A stretch of 64,000 nucleotides of DNA from Bacillota bacterium (GCA_023459875.1 JAEWRY010000044.1:1-64000); one strand, 5' to 3'; positions 41,643 to 50,449 are shown, counted from the stretch's first letter. Program-made: numbers and translations. The notes: generated by a model not told the origin, from the sequence alone.

Positions 41643-42521
41643 TTATCTCTTTCCTATATCAAACCATACACCACCAGATAACCCTAAACCAACTTTAGCT
41701 CTTCCTTTAGCACGTCCATCGTATACACCCAACTCAGCAATACAACTTGCGCTACCCAATGATCCTTCAACTCCTATTTTTATATCATATCCAAAGAGAT
41801 ATATCCCGACTCCTGCTGACCCATCAGCCAAAGCCGCCTCCGCTCCGACTCTAAATCCTACGCTATCTTCACCATCAACTCGAGCAGTAAATGCGCCATA
41901 TGCTGCGGCCTTACCAATACTACCTTCTGCTTCTCCGGTTAATCCAACATAATCTTTATATCCAACATAACCGTTAGCATTGCCAGAAACCGCTGCTACT
42001 TCAGCTTCAGCTCTTACATCGACACCAAAAACCTGTTTATCCGCACCACCTGGTGCTTTTGTCCCGTTATAGTTATTTTCCCCCCCGATAAGTGCGTAAG
42101 CATTTGCAGTTCCAGTAATACCGTATACATTAGCTGCACCACCAGCAATATCATTGCTACCTTGAACACCCACTTGAAGCATGTAGGCTGTGTTACCACT
42201 AATGTTAATATCAGGATTTAGATCATATGTAAACGAACTCTTTGAATCTTTCGCTTTAGTCTTTGATGATCTGTTTAAGCATCTATCATCTCTGGCTTCA
42301 ATATCGTCGTCTAAACGATGTCCACTTGGGTCCCATGCGTTTATTGGATCCCCTGCACAATAAGTATATAGATTCAAGCTCAGCGGATCATTCGGTTTTC
42401 CCTTATACGTATCTTCACTCAAGAAGCGGCCTATCGTTGGATCATAGTATCTTGCCCGCAAGTAATAGGTATTTGTCTCTGAATCATAGTATTCGCCGGT
42501 GTATCTGAAATAAGGCAGTGG
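41643..42521 (-). pseudogene. Orphan RHS C-terminal tail 3
   Basis: The frame opens at 42521 directly after the recombinase gene and has no start codon of its own near the front. It begins PLPYFRYTGEYYDSETNTYY, continues LRARYYDPTIGRFLSEDTYK and ends the RHS core at INAWDPSGH. The tail of about 215 residues is Gly/Ala-rich with GxAxAYG-type repeats (VYGITGTANAYALIGG; NGYVGYKDYVGLTGEAEGSI; KAAAYGAFTARVDGEDSVGF), more like a structural beta-repeat than a known nuclease. Without an upstream core it cannot be delivered unless it is joined to one. Confidence 0.75.
42483..42497 (-). repeat. RHS-core GEYYD segment, copy 3
   Basis: Codons for GEYYD in orphan tail 3, 34-48 bases beyond the recombinase stop. 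Similarity to the two other copies (46163-46177, 52084-52098) extends through the tail-proximal core (YYLRARYYDPT). Confidence 0.7.
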
Positions 42522-42529
42522 TCACTGCC
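42514..42529. repeat. Palindrome at the recombinase/RHS joint
   Basis: GGCAGTG-GT-CACTGCC, a 7-bp inverted repeat that starts at the base after the recombinase stop. It could be a terminator stem or part of the recombinase attachment site. Element B has no equivalent. Confidence 0.4.
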
Positions 42530-42530
42530 G

Positions 42531-44132
42531 TTATAAATTTTCAATATTATTCTGGTGAACCGCGCCGACAAAACGATAATATATCGTCACATCCACGCAC
42601 TTTTCTCCGTCCACAATTTTGGATTCGCCCACCGTGATTTTGTCGATCAGTTCGCTGAGCACAATCCGGTCAAGTTTTTGAATGTCCGCATACTCCTTAA
42701 TAAGACTGAGCCATGCGGATGAATCCTGCTTTGTTTGCCGGATGGATTCCAGCTCTTTTTGTTTGCTTTCAATCTGCTTGCCCAATTCGGTCTGCTCTGT
42801 TTCGTATTCGGCGGACAGTTTTTGAAAACGGCTGTCTGTAATTCTTCCCACAACGGAATCTTCATACAGGCGCTTCATGATGCGGTCAAGCTCTGCATAT
42901 CTGGCCTGAGCGGTTTTTAGCTCTTGGTGCAGGATTTGTATCTGCTTTTCTTCCTGACTGCCGTTGAAAGCGTTCAGCTGCTCCGCAAGGCTCTCTTCAT
43001 CTTCATGTGCCAGCCGTGCGTACCTGCGGATATCGTCGAGAACGACTTGCTCTAACGTATCCTTTCGGATGTAGTGGCAGGAGCATGCCTCCCGTCCGAA
43101 CCGTCTGTAATGCCCGCATGTGTATTGAGGAATGCCTTGGCAGAAAGCATATGCAAGCGCATGCCCGCAATCCTCACACTTCACAAATCCGGCAAACATC
43201 TGGATTTCGTTACTCTTGGTTACCCGTTTTCTTGAACCGATGCAGGTCTGGACATGCTCCCATGTCTCTATGTCTACAATCGGTTCATGGGTATTGGGGG
43301 TTATGTACCAGTCCTCCGGCGATTTTCGTTTGCTCGGTGCTCTCTTAAAACGCGAACAGTCATAGATGCCCTGAACCATATCGCCCAAGTAGATTCTGCT
43401 TTTCAGAATACTGTTGACGGTTTCGCAATTCCAACGGTTTGGCGCTTGTCTCACTGCGGCCTTTGAGAGCTTTGCCCGGTGATTGATTGGGCTAAGAATA
43501 CCTTCGCGTGTGAGGGTATTGGCGATCATTTTGCTGCCCATGCCGCATTTGCCCATTTCGAACATTCTGCGCACGATCTCCGCGCCGCTTTCCTCGATTA
43601 GAAGATGATTTCTGTTCTCTGGGTCTTTCATGTAACCATAGGGCGCGTAATTACTGAGATATTCGCCCCGCTGCTTCTTAGTCCTGACCGCCGACCGAAC
43701 CTTCTTCGAAATGTCTTTGGAATACATCTCGTTGAGAATGTTCTTGAACGGCGCAATGTCGTTATCCGTGTTCTTGGTGTCAATCCCGTCGTTCAGAGCG
43801 ACAAATCTCACTTCACGGTCGGGAAAGTAAACCTCGGTGTACTGACCGGTCATGAGATAATTTCTGCCCAGTCTGGACAAGTCTTTGACGACGACCATAT
43901 TGATATTTCCAGATTCAATGTCGTCAATCATCCGCTGAAAGTCCGGCCTGTTAAAATTGGTACCGCTGAAACCGTCGTCCACGTAGTAGTCGAATACTGT
44001 CCAACCATTGTCATGTACGTATTCTTCAAGCATGGCTTTTTGAGACAGAATACTGGAACTGTCGCCGCTGCCGATATCGTCTTTGGACAGCCTGCAATAG
44101 ATTCCTACGCTGTATTGCTTGTGTTTCTTCAT
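42531..44132 (-). CDS. TnpX-like large serine recombinase A
   Basis: 533 residues from ATG 44132 after GGAGG. Catalytic domain GIYCRLSKDDIGSGDSSSIL with the serine in the SS/S cluster, VVKDLSRLGRNYLMTGQYTE with catalytic Arg residues; recombinase domain (YSKDISKKVRSAVRTKKQRG, GILSPINHRAKL); zinc ribbon (CEDCGHALAYAF ... CGHYRRFGREACSCHYI); then a coiled coil. It belongs to the TnpX/TndX group that excises Tn4451/Tn5397-type elements without a resolvase. Residue-level similarity to recombinase B is high in the catalytic domain and lower after residue 200. The gene stops 10 bases before the RHS frame. Confidence 0.92.
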   Translation of the reverse strand: MKKHKQYSVGIYCRLSKDDIGSGDSSSILSQKAMLEEYVHDNGWTVFDYYVDDGFSGTNFNRPDFQRMIDDIESGNINMVVVKDLSRLGRNYLMTGQYTEVYFPDREVRFVALNDGIDTKNTDNDIAPFKNILNEMYSKDISKKVRSAVRTKKQRGEYLSNYAPYGYMKDPENRNHLLIEESGAEIVRRMFEMGKCGMGSKMIANTLTREGILSPINHRAKLSKAAVRQAPNRWNCETVNSILKSRIYLGDMVQGIYDCSRFKRAPSKRKSPEDWYITPNTHEPIVDIETWEHVQTCIGSRKRVTKSNEIQMFAGFVKCEDCGHALAYAFCQGIPQYTCGHYRRFGREACSCHYIRKDTLEQVVLDDIRRYARLAHEDEESLAEQLNAFNGSQEEKQIQILHQELKTAQARYAELDRIMKRLYEDSVVGRITDSRFQKLSAEYETEQTELGKQIESKQKELESIRQTKQDSSAWLSLIKEYADIQKLDRIVLSELIDKITVGESKIVDGEKCVDVTIYYRFVGAVHQNNIENL

Positions 44133-44238
44133 GCTACCCTCCTTACGATAGAAACAACAAGCCGCTTCCTGTAGAATTACCATTATTTTACCGCAAACAT
44201 CGGGATTCTGCAAGGCGGCTTGATGATATTGAATTCAC

Positions 44239-44493
44239 TTATCCGGGTTTCGAATCTGAAATTTTTCGGGCAACGATATTCTTCATAGCTCTATCCAGGC
44301 TCGTCTTTCCGGCGAATACGCTTTTGACGTGTATTCTCGTGTTGTTAATGACGAGCTCACGCTCGATGACCTCGGCGCTGTGGTTGCTTGCCGGTTTAAA
44401 CTCTCTGAATGGAAATTCGCCACATTTATCGGTGAGCGTCTTTCGCATCCAGTTCCAGAACGCTTGAATACAACCAATAATCTTTCTTCTCAT
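44239..44493 (-). CDS. TnpW-like small element protein A
   Basis: 84 residues from ATG 44493 (MRRKIIGCIQAFWNWMRKTL), 8 bases after GGAGG. It has the same layout as the protein of element B: an N-terminal WNWMRKTLTDKCGEFP segment and a C-terminal part (ELVINNTRIHVKSVFAGKTS, LDRAMKNIVARKI) that matches the pattern of transposon-encoded TnpW proteins (a V-x-S-x-F-x-x-x-x-x-L-x-x-x-M-x-x-[IL] motif). Function is unknown in Tn4451 as well. It directly precedes the recombinase gene. Confidence 0.55.
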   Translation of the reverse strand: MRRKIIGCIQAFWNWMRKTLTDKCGEFPFREFKPASNHSAEVIERELVINNTRIHVKSVFAGKTSLDRAMKNIVARKISDSKPG

Positions 44494-44531
44494 TTTGTTT
44501 TCCTCCAATTACAGATTGAGTTCATTTTTTT

Positions 44532-44625
44532 CCGGCACGGTAACGGGGTTTCAGGGGCGACAAGCCTCTGACAAGAGACATTTGCTGTCACGTTGACGGC
44601 AATATGTCATGCTTGCAAAAGCAAT
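44532..44625 (-). repeat. Conserved palindromic block A, candidate oriT
   Basis: About 90% identical to the block at 48174-48266. It contains CCGGCACGGTAA, GGGGTTTCAGGGGCG and the inverted repeat GACATTTGCTGTCA / TGACGGCAATATGTC (44577-44608), followed by a small GCTTGC/GCAA hairpin. Its retention in an element that has lost its relaxase gene suggests a cis-acting role such as a transfer origin or a regulatory site. Confidence 0.5.
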
Positions 44626-44830
44626 GCATCATAGTTCACCTAGCCGGGAGGAAAAAGTCCCCTCATAATCCGTGACATTTTAAGGCCAAAAAGTAGCCCC
44701 GCAATTTGCACAAACTTTTGCATCCATTTTTGTGCACTTATATTTTCTGATACTCCAGCACTTCCGAACATGGAAAAGGGCCGTCTTTTTTCAAAGACAG
44801 CCCAATCCAAGATTTTAATTTTTTAATAGG
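44626..44830. other. Left end of element A
   Basis: Non-coding. 44,655-44,803 matches 49,555-49,704 of element B (CCGTGACATTTT, GGCCAAAAAG, TTTTTGTGCA, CTTCCGA(A/G)CATGGAAAA and the terminal hairpin). After the hairpin the two copies diverge at once, which places the end of the element there. Confidence 0.6.
44779..44803 (-). terminator. Hairpin at the left end of element A
   Basis: GGGC-C-GTCTTT and AAAGAC-A-GCCC with a loop of T/C, followed on the minus strand by a T-rich tract. It ends transcription of immunity gene 2 (stop at 44831). The same hairpin lies at the left end of element B. Confidence 0.65.
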
Positions 44831-45322
44831 TTAACTGTTTTCTACAGCGAAGTATAAGATTCCATTATTAGTATCGAAATAAAAGTTCCCTACGAAGGAC
44901 GTTGTCCTGACTTGTGATTCAAAATCCTTGTTACAGCACCAGTTAAATTCATTAAAATTAGTATTTTTCGGATCCATACCCTTTGGAAACTCAATATTAA
45001 CTGATTCCCATGAATATTCGTCTAAAAGTTTAGTAAATGCCGATTTTTCGAGAACAATAAAACCTTTCATCCAGTAATTCGTTGGGCCGAAATCCGTCCT
45101 ACCCGTGGTGCTTGCCTTCCAGTAGCACCTTTGAATTTCAGGTATTGCAGGAAAACGATCTAAAATTGGTTGTTCATCATTTCTATATTCCATATTTGTC
45201 AAGTTCTGTTCACCAGAATTAGCAACAGATTTAACAACCAACACGACGGCTACAATAATAACTATGACTAATATACAAAAGAGTAAAGGTTTTGAAGTAA
45301 TAAACTCGATCAATTTTTTCAT
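44831..45322 (-). CDS. Membrane-anchored candidate immunity protein 2
   Basis: 163 residues: an N-terminal transmembrane helix (LLFCILVIVIIVAVVLVV) and an extracytoplasmic domain (EIQRCYWKASTTGRTDFGPT, FNEFNWCCNKDFESQVRTTS) with no recognised family. It begins 6 bases after the stop of orphan RHS tail 2, the standard place of an immunity gene. A membrane anchor would fit a toxin acting at or outside the membrane. Function is inferred only from position. Confidence 0.5.
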   Translation of the reverse strand: MKKLIEFITSKPLLFCILVIVIIVAVVLVVKSVANSGEQNLTNMEYRNDEQPILDRFPAIPEIQRCYWKASTTGRTDFGPTNYWMKGFIVLEKSAFTKLLDEYSWESVNIEFPKGMDPKNTNFNEFNWCCNKDFESQVRTTSFVGNFYFDTNNGILYFAVENS

Positions 45323-45328
45323 CAGTTA

Positions 45329-46180
45329 TCATCGGCCTCCAGATTTAACTTCAGTCCATGTACTATTGCTATCGTTTATATTCCAAGTAACTGTCTTTGT
45401 CATAGAACCATATGTTAAAAACTCTTTAGCCCAGCCGAGTTGCGCAAACCTTCCGTTTACAGCATCTTTTGTCCCAGAAGCAATATCAGCCATTCCTGGG
45501 TTAAAGTTGTACATGTCTTCCATAGTAAATGTTACAACCATAGTGGCTGTCCCAGTACTTGGATCAATAGTAACTTGACCATACCCATAAGTATAAAATG
45601 CACCTATTGTCTTTTGCCAGTTTTCTGATGATCCGTTAGAGATACCTTGAAGATCACCTATTATTTCAAATGATGTACCCGCACCGCCTGAATATGAAGA
45701 GTTTACAAAATTTTGCATTATACCAATTTCATTATCAAATCCTTGTTTATAACCAGTATCTTCATTGTATGCCCGTGCTAAATCAATTTGGACAGATGTT
45801 CCGGTGTTGTCTCTATAGTGCTTATACATTTCTGCAGCATCTTTCCCAATTTTAATTCGTGCATATGTTACCCCTGTACCCCAATAAATCCAATTAGCAT
45901 AGTCACCAGCAGTAAACTTAGCATTTGGATCATATACAAATCCAGGATCAAATTTAAAGGTTGGAGCTAAATCTAATCCACCAATTTGATATGATGCATT
46001 TCCACTTGGATCAAAGTATCTTATTGGATTGCCCTTACAATAAGTATACAGATTCAAACTCAGCGGGTCTGTAGCTTGTCCGGTATATGTATCTTCTGAC
46101 AGGAAGCGGCCTATCGTCGGATCATAATACCTTGCGCGCAAATAGTAGGTACCACTGCTTAAATCGTAATACTCCCCGGA
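45329..46180 (-). pseudogene. Orphan RHS C-terminal tail 2
   Basis: The frame opens at 46180, 10 bases after the stop of recombinase B, with SGEYYDLSSGTYYLRARYYD, then PTIGRFLSEDTYTGQATDPL and IRYFDPSGN at the core end. The tail of about 235 residues ends MEDMYNFNPGMADIASGTKD, AVNGRFAQLGWAKEFLTYGS, a D-x-Y-x-F-x-x-G ... N-G-R-F-x-x-x-G-x-A-x-x-F-x-x-x-G pattern shared by several RHS/polymorphic toxin tails of unknown activity. No start codon and no core upstream: a silent cassette. Confidence 0.75.
46163..46177 (-). repeat. RHS-core GEYYD segment, copy 2
   Basis: GEYYD codons only 14 bases beyond the stop of recombinase B. The short distance means that the element end lies within or next to this motif. 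Confidence 0.7.
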
Positions 46181-46190
46181 TTATCCTCTC

Positions 46191-47780
46191 TTAGAGACGA
46201 ACAGCCCCAACAAAACGGTAATATATCGTAATATCAATGTGTTTCACGCCATCAATGATCTGCGCTTCGCCTACGGTTATCTCTTCAACTAGCTCGCCCA
46301 GAACGATTCTGTCCAGCTCCTGAATATCGGCGTAGTTCCTGATCAGCTCCAGCCACGCGGAGGCGTCCTGCCTGTTTAGTCTCAGCCTTTCGATTTCGCC
46401 TTTGATTTCCTCAATCTTCTTTTCAAGGCTCTGTTGCTCAGCTTCGTACTTATCAGACAGCTTGCGAAAGCGGGTGTCATTAAGGTTCCCGGCAACTTTA
46501 TCCTCGTAAAGCTCTTCCATAATGCGGTCAAGCTCAGAAAAACGCGCCTCGGAGGCTTTCAACTCGGCCGACAAAGAAAAAATCTGCTGTTCCTCCTTGT
46601 CGCCGTTTGCCGCTGCCAACTTTAGCGCCAGTCCGTCGGCATCCTCCTGCGCCATCTTCGCGTATCTTCGGATATCGTCTAAAACCGCCTCAATCAGAAC
46701 CTGCTTGTTAATATAGTGCTGGGTGCAGTGTTCAAGGCCCTTTCGCCGGTACAGCCCGCAGGAGTAATACTCAGTTCCCCATCTGCGGGCATAAGCCAGA
46801 GCATACCCGCAGTCGGCACATCGGATAAACCCGGCGAAAAGCTGCATCTCTCCGCTGCCCACAACACGCTTGCGCGTGTCGAGGCACTTCTGGACATAGT
46901 GCCATAACTCATCATTGATGATAGGCTCGTGCGTATTTGGCGTGATAATCCAATCCTCAGCCGGTTTTCGTTTGCTTGGCGTGCGCTTGAACCTTGCGCA
47001 TTCGTAAATACCCTGTACCATATCGCCCTTGTAGATGCGGCTTCTTAGGATATTGTGGACAGTCTCCGGATTCCACACGTATTTACGCTGCGGCATTTTG
47101 TAGTACCCTGGGCACAGCTTTTCATGATGATTCCGGGGGCTGAGAACGCCTTTACTGTTTAGGATCTTCGCAATATACGGGCTGCCATGGCCGGAAGCGC
47201 ACAAGTCATAAATCCGTCTGACTATAGCCGCGCCGCTTTCCTCAATGACAAGCCTGTTTTTGTTCGTCGGGTCTTTCTGATACCCATAAGGCGCCCGGTT
47301 ACTGAGGAATTCACCGTTCTGCTTCTTCGTCCTGACCGCCGACCGTACCTTCTTTGAAATGTCTTTTGAGTACATTTCATTGAGAATGTTCTTGAACGGC
47401 GCTATGTCATTATCCGTGTTCTTTGTGTCGATTCCGTCGTTCAGAGCGACAAATCTCACGCCACGGTCAGGGAAGTAGATTTCGGTGTACTGTCCCGTCA
47501 TGATGTAGTTTCTGCCCAGCCTGGATAGGTCTTTGACGACAACCATATTGATTTTACCCGCTTCAACATCATCGATCATCCGCTGGAAGTCCGGTCTGTT
47601 GAAATTGGTACCAGAAAAGCCGTCATCAACATAGTTATCAAATACTGTCCATCCGTTATCGCGCACATATTTTCCAAGCATTGTTTTCTGGGATGTAATA
47701 CTGGAACTGTCGCCGCTGCCGACATCATCTTTTGACAGCCTGCAATAGACTCCAACGTTGTACTGCTCGTGTTTCTTCAT
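46191..47780 (-). CDS. TnpX-like large serine recombinase B
   Basis: 529 residues from ATG 47780 (MKKHEQYNVGVYCRLSKDDV) after AAGGAGG; the frame extends to 47882 without a better site. Catalytic domain GSGDSSSITSQKTMLGKYVR, VVKDLSRLGRNYIMTGQYTE; recombinase domain; zinc ribbon CADCGYALAYAR ... SCGLYRRKGLEHC; coiled coil (LSAELKASEARFSELDRIME); and a C-terminal DUF4368-like end (VGEAQIIDGVKHIDITIYYR). It is close to recombinase A in its first 200 residues. Its stop codon is 10 bases from the RHS frame of tail 2. Confidence 0.93.
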   Translation of the reverse strand: MKKHEQYNVGVYCRLSKDDVGSGDSSSITSQKTMLGKYVRDNGWTVFDNYVDDGFSGTNFNRPDFQRMIDDVEAGKINMVVVKDLSRLGRNYIMTGQYTEIYFPDRGVRFVALNDGIDTKNTDNDIAPFKNILNEMYSKDISKKVRSAVRTKKQNGEFLSNRAPYGYQKDPTNKNRLVIEESGAAIVRRIYDLCASGHGSPYIAKILNSKGVLSPRNHHEKLCPGYYKMPQRKYVWNPETVHNILRSRIYKGDMVQGIYECARFKRTPSKRKPAEDWIITPNTHEPIINDELWHYVQKCLDTRKRVVGSGEMQLFAGFIRCADCGYALAYARRWGTEYYSCGLYRRKGLEHCTQHYINKQVLIEAVLDDIRRYAKMAQEDADGLALKLAAANGDKEEQQIFSLSAELKASEARFSELDRIMEELYEDKVAGNLNDTRFRKLSDKYEAEQQSLEKKIEEIKGEIERLRLNRQDASAWLELIRNYADIQELDRIVLGELVEEITVGEAQIIDGVKHIDITIYYRFVGAVRL

Positions 47781-47887
47781 GCTTACCTCCTTGAGAAGAA
47801 ACAACAAGCCGCTCTTGATGAATTGTAAATATTTTACCGCATTTTTCCGATATTCACAAGAACAGCAATGTTTTTTCTTCAAATGGA

Positions 47888-48136
47888 TTAAGTTGACTTT
47901 TTCGTCTCAGATAGTTTTCTGGTTATAATTTTTTTCATAGCCTCGTCAAGCCGTATCTGCCCTGTAAATACGCTCCTGATATGTACTCTTGTGTTGTTAA
48001 TGACGATCTCACGCTCGATGCCCTCATTGCCTTCCGGCTTTACATTTCCGAGTGGGAAGTCCCCGCATTTGTCGGCGAGCGTCTTCCGCATCCAGTTCCA
48101 GAGCGCTTGAAAGAGGCACCATATTTTCTTCTTCAT
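47888..48136 (-). CDS. TnpW-like small element protein B
   Basis: 82 residues from ATG 48136 after GGAGGG. MKKKIWCLFQALWNWMRKTL, then EREIVINNTRVHIRSVFTGQ and LDEAMKKIITRKLSETKKS. Homologous to the protein of element A. The conserved V-x-S-x-F motif with the following L-x-x-A-M helix resembles TnpW of Tn4451-like elements. Confidence 0.55.
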   Translation of the reverse strand: MKKKIWCLFQALWNWMRKTLADKCGDFPLGNVKPEGNEGIEREIVINNTRVHIRSVFTGQIRLDEAMKKIITRKLSETKKST

Positions 48137-48173
48137 TGCATTCCCTCCACGTATAAATTGAGTTCTTTTTCTT

Positions 48174-48266
48174 CCGGCACGGTAATGGGGTTTCAGGGGC
48201 GTGAGCACCTGACAAGAGGCATTTGCTGTCACGTTGACGGCAATATGTCATGCTTGCGAAAGCAAT
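48174..48266 (-). repeat. Conserved palindromic block B, candidate oriT
   Basis: Same block as in element A, here between tnpW-like and the relaxase 3' end. The inverted repeat is TTTGCTGTCA / TGACGGCAAT (48,222-48,243) with slightly shorter arms than in A. MobV origins usually lie upstream of the mob gene, so the left-end block at 49,550-49,704 is the alternative oriT candidate. Confidence 0.45.
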
Positions 48267-48297
48267 ACAGGACACCGCGCATATGTCCTTTATCTCG

Positions 48298-49530
48298 TCA
48301 TCGTGAAGTATCCCGATTTCTTTTGCGGCTACTTTTTTGTTGGACGACGTTATTCTGTTCCTTTTCTCGGACAAGCCCGGTGAAAAACTCCTTGACCTGC
48401 TGGGGGAATAATCTGACAATCTCCCGATACTGACGTGTTTCCTCTATCAATTTGTTTAGCGAGGTTTTGATCTGTATTAACTCGGATTTTAACGCCGTTA
48501 CTTGCTTTCTCAAATCGTAGATGATACCCCTTGATAAAACACCCTCTTTGGCGAGTCCGGACACTTTTTCCCAATCGACAGGAGTAATCTGCACCTTGCC
48601 AAGAACCGTCTTTTTCCCCATGCTCTCGATTTCACTGAAGGTAAAGGCTGCTTGCTGCTTGAGAGCAATTTTCTCATTTAGCGCAGAAGACTGTTTTTCC
48701 TTCTCGGTAATTGTATTCACCAAACTCTCATCTCGGGCTTCATCCTGTTTGATCTTAAAATTCAAAACATCAAGATGTTCTGCTGTGCTGCCGCGCTCTC
48801 CGCGCTCAAAGCCAACAAAACCCGCGTCCCGCATATGTTCAAAAAAGCGATCCTGCAACAAAGAGTAGGAGTTGACGAGAATGGGCCTGCCGTTTTTACT
48901 TAAAAGAGGCTCACCATGATCGTCCAGTCTTTTTTCTTTCGGCCACTTTTTACTGTGGCTGACCTGTTTGATGACCTCCTTGACAGTGCCGACGAGGGCA
49001 GGGTCTTTGCAGTGCTTTGTCCATCTCACCTCTTTGTCCACGACCGGTATGTAAACGACATGAAGGTGATAATGGAAAACATCGCGTCCAAGCTGCTCAG
49101 ACAGGGCTTTATTGCGCTCGTCAGCGTGCATTATCGCCGATAATATGTACTGCTCCCCTCCGGCTTCCTTTACCGCCAGTCGGAACGCTTCTTCGTAGAA
49201 TTGCTTTGCATATTCATATCCTCCGCTCCGTTCAAAATAATCGCTGTTCACGTCGAACACCATTTCATCAAATACCTTTGCATCCTCTTTTAGTCCTCGC
49301 GTGCTGATCGTGCCCTCCATAACCATCCGGTCAAAAACTTCCTCATATCCACCGTCACAGGTTTTGAAATTCACGTTGAAATGGGATCGTTCTTTCACAA
49401 TATCCGGGTTGCTGTAGCCCTGATTCTTGCGCTCGTTGTGCCGTTCCCTGATACCTATGGCGCTTTTTGGGTAGGCTTGATTGCGAACAACAGAGCGATC
49501 AATCTTGTCTATTTTGGTTGCCTCCTTCAC
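48298..49530 (-). CDS. MobV-family (Pre/Mob, TnpZ-like) relaxase
   Basis: 410 residues. Motif I GIRERHNERKNQGYSNPDIV followed by KERSHFNVNFK is the MobV signature; the metal site is FHYHLHVVYIPVVD (HxHxH). The C-terminal half is coiled coil (ITEKEKQSSALNEKIALKQQ; RKQVTALKSELIQIKTSLNK) and a basic tail. Relaxases of this family nick oriT and allow mobilization by a co-resident conjugative element. No type IV coupling or secretion genes are in the window. Confidence 0.92.
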   Translation of the reverse strand: MKEATKIDKIDRSVVRNQAYPKSAIGIRERHNERKNQGYSNPDIVKERSHFNVNFKTCDGGYEEVFDRMVMEGTISTRGLKEDAKVFDEMVFDVNSDYFERSGGYEYAKQFYEEAFRLAVKEAGGEQYILSAIMHADERNKALSEQLGRDVFHYHLHVVYIPVVDKEVRWTKHCKDPALVGTVKEVIKQVSHSKKWPKEKRLDDHGEPLLSKNGRPILVNSYSLLQDRFFEHMRDAGFVGFERGERGSTAEHLDVLNFKIKQDEARDESLVNTITEKEKQSSALNEKIALKQQAAFTFSEIESMGKKTVLGKVQITPVDWEKVSGLAKEGVLSRGIIYDLRKQVTALKSELIQIKTSLNKLIEETRQYREIVRLFPQQVKEFFTGLVREKEQNNVVQQKSSRKRNRDTSR

Positions 49531-50066
49531 GATTCGTATTGAAGGAATAAAAAAGGTCCCTTCATAAACCGTGACATTTTTAGGCCAAAAAGATGCCCCG
49601 CAAATTCAACAAACTTTTTCATTCTTTTTTGTGCAATATTTTTCAACTATCATTCCGGCGCTTCCGAGCATGGAAAAAGGACTGCCTTTTTTCAAAGACA
49701 GCCCTTGTGTGGGGTATACTGAACGTCGGGTTAACCTAATCACTTTTCATAGTATCTATAGGAAAAATGAAGTTGACGGAAGACGCGGTATCATATTCTT
49801 TTTCAAAGTATATGACCCACTCTGACACTTTGGCTGCGCCGAAAGTGTCGTGGGTTCTCCGAGGGGAATACGGCGTCTGCGGACGCCTTACGGGCTATCG
49901 CCAACTTGGCTTGCCTTGCGACGGCAGCCCAAGTTGCTCTCCGCCCAAGGAAGCCACTTTCTCATTTCCACTCGAAAACCGTTTCCAGCAATACCGCTGC
50001 TAAGACAGGGAATGGAGGATAGTGTAGCCGCCATTGGACTTTGAAATCCAATGGCGGCTGCTATAG
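49531..50066. other. Left end of element B and degraded sequence
   Basis: 536 bases without a credible gene. 49,550-49,704 is the element left end shared with A. 49,705-50,020 is unrelated and shows no frame with recognisable similarity; it contains a GACACTTTGGC / GCCGAAAGTGTC inverted repeat (about 49,822-49,848) and looks like a remnant of another mobile element. Confidence 0.5.
50026..50059 (-). terminator. Terminator of the 110-residue protein gene
   Basis: AGCCGCCATTGGA and TCCAATGGCGGCT, perfect 13-bp stem, directly after the stop at 50067 on the minus strand. Confidence 0.75.
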
Positions 50067-50399
50067 TTATTTCCTATCTTTTGTCACTGTTTCAAGCAAT
50101 TCATTGTATTTGCTTTCGCTGATGTAATATTTTCCTTTGTACTTCACAATAAAACTATCATTTTTAACACTAGTTTGATAAATGCATGTGTCCTTAGAAT
50201 CCAAGAATGATATCTGGCTTTCCCAAAAAACATAATGTAAAACACCATCTGAAGAAGCAATCGTTTCATCCAGCGATACAAATCCAGAAGGTAGATTGAA
50301 CACCATTTTTGCATCATTCCTTCCTCGCATAAATCCATAAAACACAGCTAGAACAACAGCTAAGATTAGTAGTATAATAATTATTCTTTTTTTATTCAT
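50067..50399 (-). CDS. Small membrane-anchored protein downstream of RHS tail 1
   Basis: 110 residues: N-terminal helix (IIIILLILAVVLAVFYGFM) and a small outward-facing domain (YVFWESQISFLDSKDTCIYQ, FIVKYKGKYYISESKYNELL). GGAGGG precedes the ATG. No family recognised. It is separated from immunity gene 1 by a hairpin, so it may be a second, independent immunity gene left from an earlier tail, or an accessory gene. Confidence 0.5.
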   Translation of the reverse strand: MNKKRIIIILLILAVVLAVFYGFMRGRNDAKMVFNLPSGFVSLDETIASSDGVLHYVFWESQISFLDSKDTCIYQTSVKNDSFIVKYKGKYYISESKYNELLETVTKDRK

Positions 50400-50449
50400 A
50401 TGCCCTCCTTTACCAAAAGGGTAAGGTTAGTCTTAACTTCGCGATTAAA

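Larger units (their letters stand above)
42530..44803 (-). mobile_element. Tn4451-like element A, mobilization gene lost
   Basis: It contains a TnpX-like recombinase, a TnpW-like small gene, a conserved palindromic block and a left end of about 170 bases that matches element B up to the hairpin TCTTT...AAAGA (44779-44803). Compared with B, the MobV relaxase is missing: the sequence passes from GCAATGCATC at 44,621 almost directly to the left-end block at 44,655. It sits between immunity gene 2 and orphan RHS tail 3. Boundaries are estimated from A/B similarity. Confidence 0.7.
46184..49704 (-). mobile_element. Tn4451-like mobilizable element B
   Basis: About 3.5 kb: left-end hairpin, MobV relaxase, palindromic block, TnpW-like gene, TnpX-like recombinase. 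The gene set parallels Tn4451 (tnpX, tnpZ of the MobV type, tnpW), without an antibiotic resistance gene. The right end abuts an RHS-core segment. All genes look intact, so excision and mobilization by a helper are plausible. Boundaries are estimated from comparison with element A. Confidence 0.75.
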
